Positions 1-7,991 of a stretch of DNA of 64,000 bases are shown piece after piece (the stretch's first letter is position 1; each line of letters opens with the position of its first letter). The position numbers and the translations under genes are program-made. Under the pieces are notes generated by a model, which did no database searches, was not told the origin of the DNA, and saw nothing but the letters and a program-made list of their open reading frames with translations. Source of the stretch: Bacillota bacterium (GTDB taxonomy: Bacteria; Bacillota; Sulfobacillia; JABLXB01). The DNA is taken from positions 124,001 through 188,000 of the forward strand of contig JABLXB010000002.1 in the NCBI GenBank assembly GCA_013178305.1, given 5' to 3'.

Positions 1-221
1 CCGGCGCTGTCGGCGGCCATCCCCACGAACAACGCGGAGATACCCGAGCTGATGGTGTAGGCTGTAATCAGCATCCCGACCACGGGTCGCGTGACGCCGA
101 GGCCGGTTGCCACCAGGGGCAATCCGGGGACGATTATGGAGTTCGGCGTCATCGCCACCACGGTGACGAAGAGGAGCGCCGGGACGAGAAGTGCGTTCGA
201 AATGTCCAACGGAACCACCAA
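1..221 (-). CDS. MFS transporter, N-terminal fragment (runs off window)
   Basis: Only the first ~73 codons are inside the window. The translation has two hydrophobic segments, the first containing LLFVTVVAMTPNSIIVPGLP, then a polar loop and a second helix ending GMAAD. This is the usual start of a major facilitator superfamily permease (TM1, cytoplasmic loop, TM2). An AAGGAG ribosome site at 231-236 lies 9 bases before a TTG at 221 and 12 before a GTG at 218; either could be the start. The substrate cannot be inferred. It is divergent from the homoserine dehydrogenase gene. Confidence 0.7.
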   Translation of the reverse strand, partial: MVVPLDISNALLVPALLFVTVVAMTPNSIIVPGLPLVATGLGVTRPVVGMLITAYTISSGISALFVGMAADSA

Positions 222-352
222 GAGCGAATTCTCCTTGGCTTCGCGGTTTCCTGCCCGGGCCGGAGGCTGCCGTCGCGCACGGCGAGAAGGCCGCGGAGGT
301 CCCGGCGTAGAACTCACATGCTCCACGACGGTTTCCCCGGGAGGTGTCGATA

Positions 353-1375
353 GTGTCAGGAGTGGCTCGAAACATCGCGGAGGGGCGGTTCCGGATCGGG
401 ATGGTGGGGTTCGGGAACGCCGGAAGGGAATTCGCGCGAATCCTCCTCGAGCGGGGAGACGAGCTGGGGCGTCAGGCCGGCGTCAGGCTGCTCGTCACCG
501 GGATCCACACCCGCACCAGGGGAACGGTGTCCGACGGGGAAGGGATCGACCTCGCGGCCGCGCTCGAGCACCTCGACGAGACGGGCCGCCTGCCGTCCGC
601 CGGGGAACACGCGCCGGAAACGAGGGATTCCGTCTCTTTCATCCGCTCGTGCCCCGCGGACGCGATAGTCGAAGTTACTACGCTGGACGTCATGAGCGGC
701 GAGCCCGCTACCACCCACATCGAGACCGCCTTCCGCGTGGGGATGCACGTCGTCACGGCCAACAAGGGGCCAATCGCGTGGCATTACCGGCGCCTTGATG
801 CCCTCGCCCGCGAGGCCGGGAGGCGGCTCCTGTTCGAGTCGACGGTCATGGACGGTGCGCCCGTCTTCAACCTGGTGAGGCGATGTCTCAAGGGGTGCTC
901 CATAAGCGGTTTCACCGGCATCCTGAACTCGACGACGAACTTCATCCTGGACCGCGTCAACGCGGGGGAATCGTTCGATTCGGCCTTGAGGCGGGCGCAG
1001 GCAATGGGCATCGCCGAAGCGGACCCGAGTCTCGACATCGACGGGTGGGACTCGGCGGCCAAGACCGCGGCCCTGATGAACGTACTAATGGACGCCGGTG
1101 TGACCCCCCTCGACATCCGGCGGGAGGGCATACGGGGCGTCACCCGCCCCCGAGGCCCGCTCAGGCTGGTGTGTCGCGGCGGTCGCCAGGGCGGCAGCGT
1201 CCGGCTCGAGACCGTCCCCGAGGGGCACCTGTTCACGACCGTCGCGGGGACCTCATCAGTTCTCGTGCTCCATACCGACCTGATGGGTGATCTCGTGATC
1301 GTCGAGAACGAGCCGGGCGTCACGCAAACTGCCTACGGAATACTGAGCGACATACTGGAACTCACAGGCAATTAA
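353..1375 (+). CDS. hom: Homoserine dehydrogenase (short form, no ACT domain)
   Basis: Reduces aspartate semialdehyde to homoserine with NAD(P)H, the branch point to threonine and methionine. The N-terminus has a Rossmann motif GMVGFGNAGREFA, the middle has TANKGPIAWHYRRL, and the catalytic region reads DPSLDIDGWDSAAKTAAL with the conserved Asp and Lys. At 340 residues it lacks the regulatory ACT domain of the ~430-residue forms. A GTG at 344 is in frame but lies inside the GGGAGGTG ribosome site; the GTG at 353 is spaced correctly and was chosen. It stands alone, with no thrB or thrC beside it. Confidence 0.85.
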   Translation: MSGVARNIAEGRFRIGMVGFGNAGREFARILLERGDELGRQAGVRLLVTGIHTRTRGTVSDGEGIDLAAALEHLDETGRLPSAGEHAPETRDSVSFIRSCPADAIVEVTTLDVMSGEPATTHIETAFRVGMHVVTANKGPIAWHYRRLDALAREAGRRLLFESTVMDGAPVFNLVRRCLKGCSISGFTGILNSTTNFILDRVNAGESFDSALRRAQAMGIAEADPSLDIDGWDSAAKTAALMNVLMDAGVTPLDIRREGIRGVTRPRGPLRLVCRGGRQGGSVRLETVPEGHLFTTVAGTSSVLVLHTDLMGDLVIVENEPGVTQTAYGILSDILELTGN

Positions 1376-1432
1376 CGTCGCACCAACCCCCTGCATATTA
1401 TGTAATGCTTAAACGGAATCAGGGGGGTTTGC

Positions 1433-1990
1433 ATGATGAGAGGCACAACGAGAGCGCCGGCGACTCTTCCGGTAACGTCGCCGATCACTTCACCGTTGCC
1501 GTCGCCCGCTCCGACACCCGGCTTCCCGCCGGTAGTTTCGCCAATAGTCTCTCCCATCACCGAACCGATCGGGTCGTTCCCGCCTACCTGCCCGCCGATG
1601 TTCCCGGTCGCGCCGATAACACCGCCGATGTATCCACCAAGTCCGCTAATGCCGCCCGTATGCCCCCCAATGGGGCCTCTTTACCCTCCGGGCTACGGGT
1701 GGGCCGGCATGCCGGGGTATCCTTGTATGCCCGGGATGATCGGCGGGGAATACGCTGAGGCCTGCCCGCCCATGGGTGGCTACGGCGGAATGCCTGGCGG
1801 GATGATGCCGTACGGCGGGATGATGCCGTATGGCGGGATGATGCCGTATGGCGGGATGATGCCGTACGGCGGGATGCCGGGTGGAATGTACGGTGACATG
1901 TACGGCGGAGCACCCTGCATGTGCCCGAGGTGCGGGTACATGCACAGGTACGGCGAAGCACCGTGCGGCACGCCAGGCGGGTGCGGTTGA
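1433..1990 (+). CDS. Pro/Gly/Met-rich repetitive protein, probable spore-coat component
   Basis: No enzyme family is recognisable. The 185-residue product has a Thr/Pro/Ser-rich N-terminal half of TxPITSPxPSP type, a Pro/Met/Tyr middle, four tandem GGMMPY units (about residues 122-145), and a Cys-rich end with PCMCPRCGYMHRYGEAPCGTP. Extended low-complexity chains with Gly, Tyr and Cys are typical of spore-coat and exosporium proteins, and this genome has other coat genes. The AGGGGGG site immediately before ATGATG supports the start. A CATATTAT element at 1394-1401 resembles a sporulation sigma -10 box, but no matching -35 is clear. Function is inference. Confidence 0.6.
   Translation: MMRGTTRAPATLPVTSPITSPLPSPAPTPGFPPVVSPIVSPITEPIGSFPPTCPPMFPVAPITPPMYPPSPLMPPVCPPMGPLYPPGYGWAGMPGYPCMPGMIGGEYAEACPPMGGYGGMPGGMMPYGGMMPYGGMMPYGGMMPYGGMPGGMYGDMYGGAPCMCPRCGYMHRYGEAPCGTPGGCG
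1796..1867 (+). repeat. Four tandem 18-bp units encoding GGMMPY
   Basis: The 18-mer GGCGGGATGATGCCGTAY occurs four times head to tail in frame, followed by a partial fifth unit (GGCGGGATGCCG) from 1868. Units differ only at the final codon position (TAC or TAT), so the array is recently expanded or being homogenised. It would be prone to slippage, and copy number may vary between strains. Confidence 0.95.
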
Positions 1991-2042
1991 CGGCCGGCAA
2001 TGGCACTCGTGGTCCGAGAACACAACGCAAGGAGGGTAGAGC

Positions 2043-2240
2043 ATGGATAGCTGGGACTACTACGGAGATGACCCGGTGGCCTCGCAGCAGATGGGCTTCC
2101 CGTTCGGTTTCGGGTTCAGGAGGCCTTTCTTCCCTTTCTTCCGCTTCTTTCCGTTCTTCTTCTTCCCGTTCTTCTTCTTCCCACGGCGCCGTCGCTGGGG
2201 GTGGGGCAGCCCATGGTGGGGTGGCGGATGGGGTTGGTGA
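2043..2240 (+). CDS. Small Phe/Trp-rich protein, probable spore-coat component
   Basis: A 65-residue product with a short acidic N-terminus (MDSWDYYGDDP), then a block built almost entirely of Phe, Pro and Arg (FFPFFRFFPFFFFP), an RRRR patch, and a Trp/Gly tail (WGWGSPWWGGGWGW). A perfect AAGGAGG lies 9 bases before the ATG and a terminator follows, so it is a genuine short gene. It lies 52 bases after the Pro/Met-rich gene and is probably co-transcribed. The strong aromatic bias fits a self-assembling or cross-linked coat protein; the function is not known. Confidence 0.65.
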   Translation: MDSWDYYGDDPVASQQMGFPFGFGFRRPFFPFFRFFPFFFFPFFFFPRRRRWGWGSPWWGGGWGW

Positions 2241-2257
2241 TTGCGCCTTAAACTTGA

Positions 2258-2284
2258 GGGCCGGCATTGGCCGGCCCTTTCAAT
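2258..2284 (+). terminator. Intrinsic terminator between converging genes
   Basis: GGGCCGG (2258-2264) pairs with CCGGCCC (2271-2277) across a short loop, followed by TTTCAATT. It lies just after the Phe/Trp-rich gene and before the end of the oppositely oriented pyrophosphatase gene. The U tract is weak. Confidence 0.65.
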
Positions 2285-2331
2285 TCAACCACCCCGCGCT
2301 GCTAGTCGCCTCGCGCGTGTGCGGCGCTCCA

Positions 2332-2820
2332 TCAGCCCTTCCCATGCGCGGCGTACCTCGCGCACGCGTCATCGATCTCCTTCTCCGCGAATTCCCTGTC
2401 GCGCCAGCCCTCGACGCGCGTGACCTTTCCTTCGAGGCTCTTGTAAGTGGCGAAGAAGTCTTCGATCTCCCTTCTGACGTGGGAACCAAGATGCCCAAGT
2501 TCCCGTAGCTCGTCGTTCCGCGGGTCGCGCACCGCGACCGAGATGATCTTGACGTCCCTGCCCTTTTCGTCCTCCATCAGCAGGGCGCCGACCACCCTCG
2601 CGCGCACGAGACACCCTGGGAACGTCGGCACTGCCAGGACCACCATAATGTCAATGGGATCGCCGTCCTCCGCCAACGTTCCAGGGATGTATCCGTAATC
2701 GGTGGGGTAATGCACGGAGGAATAGAGCACCCTGTCGAGCACGAACATCCGCCTCGACTCGTCGTATTCATACTTGTTGACGCTGAACTTGGGTATCTCG
2801 ACTACCACGTCGACGTCCAC
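2332..2820 (-). CDS. ppa: Inorganic pyrophosphatase, family I
   Basis: Hydrolyses pyrophosphate to drive biosynthetic reactions; soluble and Mg-dependent. The 162-residue length is typical of bacterial family I enzymes. Signature pieces are NKYEYDE near the N-terminus, YPTDYGYIPGT, the metal-binding AEDGDPIDIMVV, and EDEKGRDVKIISV. The start is a GTG at 2820 with an AGGAG/GGGTG site upstream. It converges on the coat-like genes and is followed upstream by the metallo-hydrolase gene on the same strand. Confidence 0.92.
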   Translation of the reverse strand: MDVDVVVEIPKFSVNKYEYDESRRMFVLDRVLYSSVHYPTDYGYIPGTLAEDGDPIDIMVVLAVPTFPGCLVRARVVGALLMEDEKGRDVKIISVAVRDPRNDELRELGHLGSHVRREIEDFFATYKSLEGKVTRVEGWRDREFAEKEIDDACARYAAHGKG

Positions 2821-2844
2821 TGTTTCACCCGCTCCTAGTATGTC

Positions 2845-3642
2845 TCACGCGAGGAACATCCTGCTGGGCCTGTCGGCCGGGGCCACCTCGACGTCCACGT
2901 CGAACCTGCGCGCGAGGGCGGAGTTCGCTGCGCGGAGCGCCAGTTGGGGGCGGTTGCAGTCGAGGCTCAAGTGCGACAGGAGAATCACCCTCGTCTCGTG
3001 CGTGACTACCTCGGACAGCGCCCGGGCCGCCTGATCGTTGGACAGGTGCCCGACGTCGCTCAGCACGCGGTATATCAGCCTCGCCGCCCTGCCGGAACTA
3101 AGTTCCATCGCCCTGTCGTGGTTGCTCTCGAAGATGAGGTGCGTCGAATCGCGCACGGCGTCCGCCACTTCCGGAGGGACGCACCCGAGGTCGGTTACTA
3201 TCGATAGCGCCCTCCCGTCGCAGCAGACGGTGTAGCCCACGGGCTCGATGGAGTCGTGCGGCTTGAGAAACGCCTTCACGCGGCAGTCCCCGAGATCCAC
3301 GCCCGACCCCGGCGTTATGGTTCTTTTCAGGTCACTGTCGATGCGGTCACGATTGACCCAGCGCTGCCAGAAACCGCGCGTGGCGTACACCGGAATGCGA
3401 TACCGCGCCGCGAACGGGTTCCTGATCTCGAGCGCCGCGGTGTGGTCGCCGTGGTCGTGAGTGACGAAGATGGCTGAGATGCTCTCCGGCGCCACCCCCA
3501 TTTCGGCGAGGTAGCGCTCGAGTCTCCGGAGAGTGACGCCGCAGTCGATGAGTATCCTCATCCCACCGGGCGATTCGACGAAGTAACAGTTACCATACAC
3601 ACTGGAACTGCTTATTGAGCAGAACCTGATGAATCCGGACAC
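2845..3642 (-). CDS. MBL-fold metallo-hydrolase, YycJ/WalJ-like
   Basis: A 265-residue single-domain metallo-beta-lactamase-fold protein. It opens with FCSISSSSVYGNCYFVE, carries the metal-binding THDHGDH, then VTDLG, FESNHD, GHLSNDQAA and LLSHLS, the pattern of the YycJ (WalJ) family, which has been linked to DNA nuclease or cell-wall regulatory roles in low-GC relatives. A longer in-frame reading begins at 3678, but GGAGG (3649-3653) six bases before a GTG at 3642 marks the likely start. There is no yycFGHI operon here, so the cellular role is unresolved. Confidence 0.8.
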   Translation of the reverse strand: MSGFIRFCSISSSSVYGNCYFVESPGGMRILIDCGVTLRRLERYLAEMGVAPESISAIFVTHDHGDHTAALEIRNPFAARYRIPVYATRGFWQRWVNRDRIDSDLKRTITPGSGVDLGDCRVKAFLKPHDSIEPVGYTVCCDGRALSIVTDLGCVPPEVADAVRDSTHLIFESNHDRAMELSSGRAARLIYRVLSDVGHLSNDQAARALSEVVTHETRVILLSHLSLDCNRPQLALRAANSALARRFDVDVEVAPADRPSRMFLA

Positions 3643-3762
3643 CGGCCGCCTCCGGGCTGCTGCGTCGGCCGGAGCCACAAGCCGTGCCCCCGGCGCTACA
3701 CGGAAATGATTCCCCCAGCAACGCCGGATTCCTGCCTGCCGACCGGTCTGGCCGGTCGCCCG

Positions 3763-4251
3763 TCAGGAGCCCGAACCGCGGTGGAACGCCCTCTCCACCG
3801 CAGAGACGAGTGCGATCGCGCCGAGAACACCAACGCCGCTCTGCAGGAGGTTCCCCGCCGTCTCGGCCACGGCCGCAGCAGGGTCGAACATGACGGCGGT
3901 GGCGACTGCGTACCCGGCGGTGATTATGAGGGCGCCTGCGATCATGGACGGTACCCGGTAGCGCCTGCCGTATCTCGTGGGGACCGCTCCCGCGACGTAT
4001 CCCGCGACCCCCTTGATCACGAGTGTCCACGGCGCGAACGTCGCGTATCCCGCCCACACGTCCGCCAGCGCCGAACCGACGGAGGCGGTCGCCGCCGCGA
4101 ACGGGCCGCCCATCACCGCGGCGGCCGTGTAGATGAACACGTCCCCGAGGTGGTAGAAACCTGTCGGGCCCGGTACCTTCAGGAAAGTGGTAGCCAGCGT
4201 GATGAGTGCGGTGAAGACCCCGTAGAGCGACAACCTTTGAGCGCTGCTCAT
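3763..4251 (-). CDS. ribU: ECF transporter S component, riboflavin-type
   Basis: The membrane substrate-binding subunit of an energy-coupling-factor importer: 162 residues with about five to six hydrophobic segments and the motifs GPTGFYHLGDVFIY, ASVGSALADVWAGY and FAPWTLVIKGVAGY found in ECF S subunits. The S-component fold alone does not define the vitamin. The upstream FMN riboswitch makes riboflavin the best call. The ATG at 4251 is preceded by GGGGGAG at 5 bases. The energising EcfA/EcfT genes are not nearby, as is usual for group II ECF systems. Confidence 0.78.
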   Translation of the reverse strand: MSSAQRLSLYGVFTALITLATTFLKVPGPTGFYHLGDVFIYTAAAVMGGPFAAATASVGSALADVWAGYATFAPWTLVIKGVAGYVAGAVPTRYGRRYRVPSMIAGALIITAGYAVATAVMFDPAAAVAETAGNLLQSGVGVLGAIALVSAVERAFHRGSGS

Positions 4252-4261
4252 TGCGACTCCC

Positions 4262-4295
4262 CCAAAAACATGATGCCCCGGGACCAGCCCGGGGC
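4262..4295 (-). terminator. Riboswitch expression-platform terminator
   Basis: Read leftward, CCCCGGG (4288-4294 complement) pairs with 4276-4282 around a 5-base loop and is followed by ATCATGTTTTTGGGG. It lies between the FMN aptamer and the ribU ribosome site, the expected position for termination when FMN is bound. The G-rich tail overlaps the ribosome site, so translation could also be affected. Confidence 0.7.
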
Positions 4296-4343
4296 TCGCG
4301 GGGATGCGCCTGTTAGCGCGCCGCTTACAACGAGCGCGCTGCA

Positions 4344-4498
4344 AGGCCCTCTCCCATTCAGACTTTACTGTCGGCCCCGGATTCTCACCGGGTCAATCGC
4401 TGAGGCTGATGGGCTCGTCCCCTGAGGGCATCACCACCGGTTGGGAATCGGGACGGACCGGTTGAAACGGTCCCCCTAACCCTACCCCGAAGGCTCTC
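4344..4498 (-). promoter_or_regulatory. FMN riboswitch (RFN element)
   Basis: On the minus strand the leader has the RFN hallmarks in order: a P1 strand GCCUUC, CGGGGUAGGGU, a GC-rich variable stem, CGAUUCCCAACCGGUGGUGAUG, a GACGAGCCCAUCAGCC arm, GACCCGGUGAGAAUCCGG, and the strongly conserved CCGACAGUAAAGUCUGAAUG ending in GGGAGAGGGC, which pairs with P1. It would bind FMN and switch off ribU when flavin is sufficient. Confidence 0.93.
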
Positions 4499-4506
4499 TC
4501 ACCTTG

Positions 4507-4535
4507 AATATACACCTGTTACCGGGCGCGGGCAA
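4507..4535 (-). promoter_or_regulatory. Sigma-A-type promoter of the FMN-riboswitch transcript
   Basis: On the minus strand TTGCCC (4530-4535) and TATATT (4507-4512) are exactly 17 bases apart. Transcription would begin a few bases before the 5' end of the RFN element, so promoter, aptamer, terminator and gene are in register. Confidence 0.7.
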
Positions 4536-4618
4536 CAGGGACTAGATCATTTTGAGCGTCGCAGTCCTCTTGACGACGACTCCTCCGCCCCCTTGAACGT
4601 CGTCGCCTCGATCTGTAC

Positions 4619-5389
4619 TCATTTCTTGTTTCTCCTCTGCAAGAAGGCCCTGGTGCCCGATTCAAATCCCTTGGTCGTGGCCACCTGCGTATTGCCAAGT
4701 GACTCAAGGAGCATGCCAACCTCCCAGTCGATTTCGAAGCTCTTGTTCGCAAGGAACTTCAAAAGCCAGAGGGACGTGGGGCTCTTGCCGGCGAGGTCCA
4801 GTGCAAGCGCCCTGCATTCTTCCAACACTCTGCCATCGTCCACAACCCGGTTCACCAGGGTCAGCCTGTAGGCTTCTTCGGCGTCGACGAGCCTGCCGGT
4901 GAACAGCAGTTCCTTGGCAACCCCGCTCCCAACCACCCTGGTTATCCTGAATGAGCCACCGGCCCCCGTTATGCTCCCCAGCGTCACCTCGGGGAGTCCC
5001 ACCCTGGCCGACCTGGCCGCAATACGTATGTCGCAGGCCAGCGCCATTTCGAAACCCCCGCCAACGGCGGGACCGTTGATGGCGGCGATTACGGGCTTGG
5101 GCATCGTCTCTATCACGGCGTTGATCTCGGCCCCCATCGCGGCATGGTGTCTCGCCGCATCGGGACTATACGTTGCAAGCTCCTCGATGTCCGATCCGGC
5201 GCAGAACCCGCGGCCCATACCCGTTATGATCACGACTCGGGCGCGATCATCCGCTTTGACTTCCTGGACTTTCTTCAGAAGCATCTCCATCATGGCGTCC
5301 GTCATGGCGTTGAGCACGTGCGGCCGGTTCAGCTTGATGATAGCTATCGGTTCCTCCACCTCGACAATTACCTCGGGCTCGGAGCCCAT
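4619..5389 (-). CDS. Enoyl-CoA hydratase/isomerase (crotonase family)
   Basis: A 256-residue crotonase-fold enzyme, likely hydrating a 2-enoyl-CoA. Visible features are IKLNRPHVLNAM at the N-terminus, the oxyanion-hole segments GFCAGSDIEEL and INGPAVGGGFEMALACD, and GLPEVTLGSITGAGG. The second crotonase catalytic Glu position falls in PEVTLGS; the first is less certain, so isomerase or hydrolase activity is possible. The ATG follows GAGGTGG by 7 bases. It is last in the CoA-transferase, acyl-CoA dehydrogenase, hydratase operon driven by the sigma-54 promoter at 7831-7844. Confidence 0.85.
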   Translation of the reverse strand: MGSEPEVIVEVEEPIAIIKLNRPHVLNAMTDAMMEMLLKKVQEVKADDRARVVIITGMGRGFCAGSDIEELATYSPDAARHHAAMGAEINAVIETMPKPVIAAINGPAVGGGFEMALACDIRIAARSARVGLPEVTLGSITGAGGSFRITRVVGSGVAKELLFTGRLVDAEEAYRLTLVNRVVDDGRVLEECRALALDLAGKSPTSLWLLKFLANKSFEIDWEVGMLLESLGNTQVATTKGFESGTRAFLQRRNKK

Positions 5390-5433
5390 CGCTCAGCCAC
5401 CTCACTCTGCGTTTGAGTGTCGCACCGCTCAGA

Positions 5434-6579
5434 TCACTTGATCGCTTCGAGGACTTGCCTGGCAATGACCAGCCGCTGGATCTCGTTCGTCCCATCGTAG
5501 ATCTGGGTGATCTTGGTGTCTCTGAAGTACCGCTCCACCGGGTAATCCTTCATGTACCCATACCCGCCGTGTATCTGGACCGCGTTGGAGACGTGCTTCA
5601 TGCATTCATCGGTCGCGAACAGCTTCGCCATCGCCGCTTCGAGGGTATAGCGACGCCCAGTTGTCATGAGAAAGGCAGCCTGATAAGTCAGGAGGCGTGC
5701 GGCTTCCAGGGACGTACGCATATCCGCAATCATCCACTGGATCGCCTGGAATTCGGCTATGGGTTGGCCGAACTGAACACGCTGCTTGGCATATTTGACG
5801 GACGCTTCGAGGGAGGCCTGCATGATGCCGAGTGCGAGGGCCGCAACATAAATCCTCGCGGGGTCAAGTGAGGACAGGGCTATCTTGAACCCCTCGCCCT
5901 CCTTGCCGACCAGGTTCTCTCGGGGAACCCGCACATTCTCGAAGTGGATCTCGGCGACGGGGTTCCCCCTCTGGCCCATCTTCCTCTCGTGCTTCCCGAC
6001 CATGTAACCGGGCCTGTCAGACTCCACGATTATACAGCTCAGGCTTTTCTTGCCCTTCGAGCGGTCCGTCAGCGCCACAACGTGCGTAAAATCAGCAACG
6101 GGCGCCAGGGTGCAGAACGTTTTCGTGCCATTGATTACGTACTCGTCTCCCTCGAGCTCTGCAGTCGTGGTAACCCCGCCGGCATCAGAACCGGCATTAG
6201 GTTCGGTAAGCGCGAAACTCGGAATGATATCGCCGCTGGCCATGCCTGGAATCCACTTCTCCTGCTGCGCCGGGGTCCCAAACTTCTCCAGAATCCACAT
6301 GTTCTGCCTGAACGAGGTGAGGAGGCCGGACATCGCCGCGCTTCCTCGCGCGACTTCCTCGGCCGTTATCGCCGCAGGGACACCCGCCATGCCTAGCCCT
6401 CCCAGTTCGGGCGACAGCTCGAGATCGAGCAAATTGACTTCAGCAATCTTCTTCAGGATGTCCCTCGGGAACTCGTCTGTCTCGTCGATCTCCGCGGCCC
6501 GGGGCACGATTACCTTGTCGACGAACTCACGCGTTGCTTTTTGAATCGATACCTCTTCCTCCGAAAGCTGGAAGTCCAT
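5434..6579 (-). CDS. Acyl-CoA dehydrogenase (Glu-to-Asp at the usual catalytic position)
   Basis: A flavoprotein of the acyl-CoA dehydrogenase family, 381 residues, the usual length of short/branched-chain members. It shows the N-terminal helical domain, FALTEPNAGSDAGG and the GTKTFCTLAP beta domain, and the C-terminal VQIHGGYGYMKDYPVERYFRD. The segment that normally reads IYEGTxEIQ is IYDGTNEIQ, so the base that abstracts the alpha-proton would be Asp, not Glu. Electron-transfer flavoprotein genes are not in the window. Its neighbours suggest oxidation of a CoA-activated short or branched carboxylate. Confidence 0.9.
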   Translation of the reverse strand: MDFQLSEEEVSIQKATREFVDKVIVPRAAEIDETDEFPRDILKKIAEVNLLDLELSPELGGLGMAGVPAAITAEEVARGSAAMSGLLTSFRQNMWILEKFGTPAQQEKWIPGMASGDIIPSFALTEPNAGSDAGGVTTTAELEGDEYVINGTKTFCTLAPVADFTHVVALTDRSKGKKSLSCIIVESDRPGYMVGKHERKMGQRGNPVAEIHFENVRVPRENLVGKEGEGFKIALSSLDPARIYVAALALGIMQASLEASVKYAKQRVQFGQPIAEFQAIQWMIADMRTSLEAARLLTYQAAFLMTTGRRYTLEAAMAKLFATDECMKHVSNAVQIHGGYGYMKDYPVERYFRDTKITQIYDGTNEIQRLVIARQVLEAIK

Positions 6580-6595
6580 GGTTTTTCGCCCCCCT

Positions 6596-7804
6596 CTAGA
6601 TCACTTTTCTGTCGTGCAAGTCTTTGATGTAGTTCCGGTCGAAGCCAAGCAGTTTACCGTAAACCTCCTCATTGTGCTGGCCCAGCGTGGGAGGTGGAGC
6701 GTAGACCGCACCCGGCGTCGCCGAAAGCTTCGGGCACACACCGCTTAACCACACCGGACCAGCCCCGGGATAGTCCACCTTCTCCACCATACGGCGTGCC
6801 TTGACCTGCGGGTCATCGGGGACCTGATCTACCGAGAGTACGGGCCCACAGGGAACGCCGGCTTCGTCGCATATCGCGATGACTTCGGCAACGGTGTGCG
6901 TTTTGACCCACCCGCTCACGACTTCATCCACGAGGTTGACGTTCTGGCGACGCGCAGTGTCCGACCCAAACCCCGGGTCCGATGCCAGTTCTTCACGCCC
7001 CATCGCCTTCGCGAATCTGGCCCACAGCACATTTCCGGTAACGCCTATGACCAACCAACCGTCCTTGGCCTCGTAAGCGTTATAGGGAGCGTTGCCACGG
7101 GTGCGACTGCCATCTCGCTGCCACACCTCTCCCAGCGCCATGTAGTTGGTTACCGCGTTCTCCAGCACCGCAACGACCGCATCGTGCATGCTGGAGTCGA
7201 CCCACTGACCCTTCCCTGTGCGTTCGCGATAATGCAGCGCGGCCAGCGTCCCATACGCACCGAACAGGCCGCCGAGGAAGTCCCCCATGGCATTCCCCGT
7301 GCGCGTAGGCGGCCCATCGGGGTAGCCGGTGTAGCTCATGAGTCCCCCCATCGCCTGGGCTACTATGTCAAGGGCTGTTCTGTGGGAGTAAGGGCCATAT
7401 TGTCCGAACCCGCTAACGGACGTCATAATAATCCCGGGGTTCACCCTGGACAACTCATCGTACGAGATCCCCAACCTGGCAAATGTTCCGGGCCGGAAGT
7501 TCTCGACAACCACATCCGATACCTTAACGAGGCGCTTGAAGATGTCCGCGCCCTCGGCTGTGGCGAGGTTCAGTGTAATGCCTTTCTTGTTTCGGTTGGA
7601 GGCGAGGAAACACGTTCCTATCACGTCCGATATAATCGGCGCGATCTTGCGTGATTCGTCACCTTCGGGCCGTTCGACCTTGATAACCTCCGCTCCCATA
7701 TCAGCCAGGAGCATACTGACGTACGGTCCAGCCAGGAAATGCGTAACGTCGAGCACGCGTACCCCTTCGAGAGCCATTTCCACAGCAATCATCCCTCCAC
7801 TCAT
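6596..7804 (-). CDS. CoA transferase, family III (CaiB/BaiF/Frc type)
   Basis: Transfers CoA between carboxylates. The ~402-residue product has GVRVLDVTHFLAGPYVSMLL, GAEVIKVERPEGDESR, NRNKKGITLNL, VVVENFRPGTFARLG, and GNAMGDFLGG carrying the conserved catalytic Asp of the family. A longer in-frame reading starts at 7834, but that codon lies inside the sigma-54 promoter, so the first usable start is the ATG at 7804 (GAGG 8 bases upstream). A GTG at 7783 behind GGAGGG is an alternative and gives the usual MALEGVRVLD start. It is first in the leftward operon. Confidence 0.88.
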   Translation of the reverse strand: MSGGMIAVEMALEGVRVLDVTHFLAGPYVSMLLADMGAEVIKVERPEGDESRKIAPIISDVIGTCFLASNRNKKGITLNLATAEGADIFKRLVKVSDVVVENFRPGTFARLGISYDELSRVNPGIIMTSVSGFGQYGPYSHRTALDIVAQAMGGLMSYTGYPDGPPTRTGNAMGDFLGGLFGAYGTLAALHYRERTGKGQWVDSSMHDAVVAVLENAVTNYMALGEVWQRDGSRTRGNAPYNAYEAKDGWLVIGVTGNVLWARFAKAMGREELASDPGFGSDTARRQNVNLVDEVVSGWVKTHTVAEVIAICDEAGVPCGPVLSVDQVPDDPQVKARRMVEKVDYPGAGPVWLSGVCPKLSATPGAVYAPPPTLGQHNEEVYGKLLGFDRNYIKDLHDRKVI

Positions 7805-7830
7805 GAGGTCATCCTCGCTTGTAATGGATT

Positions 7831-7844
7831 GCAAGAAACGTGCC
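7831..7844 (-). promoter_or_regulatory. Sigma-54 (-24/-12) promoter of the acyl-CoA operon
   Basis: The minus strand reads GGCACGTTTCTTGC, followed by AAT: GG at -24 and GC at -12, ten bases between, matching the TGGCACG-N4-TTGCA consensus at nearly every position. The predicted start is near 7819, leaving a leader of about 15 bases that holds the ribosome site for the ATG at 7804. It lies 230 bases from the divergent sigma-54 activator gene. Confidence 0.85.
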
Positions 7845-7991
7845 GCATGCCGGTGGCCTATCCGGCCGGGGATGCCCGCGGCTGCCCTGACCAGGTTAAC
7901 GCGCTTTTCGACCCCATGAGGAACACTCGAGCGCGTACTCAGTTATCGAAAGGCGCAAGAGGGAGAAACGCATTTCAGTCCGAATCTTGTA

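Noticed and set aside
91-798. 235-codon plus-strand frame
   Set aside because: It crosses the MFS start and runs out of frame through hom; no ribosome site and low-complexity Arg-rich product.
7805-7834. Upstream start of the CoA transferase at 7834
   Set aside because: It lies inside the -24/-12 promoter and so before the start of transcription.
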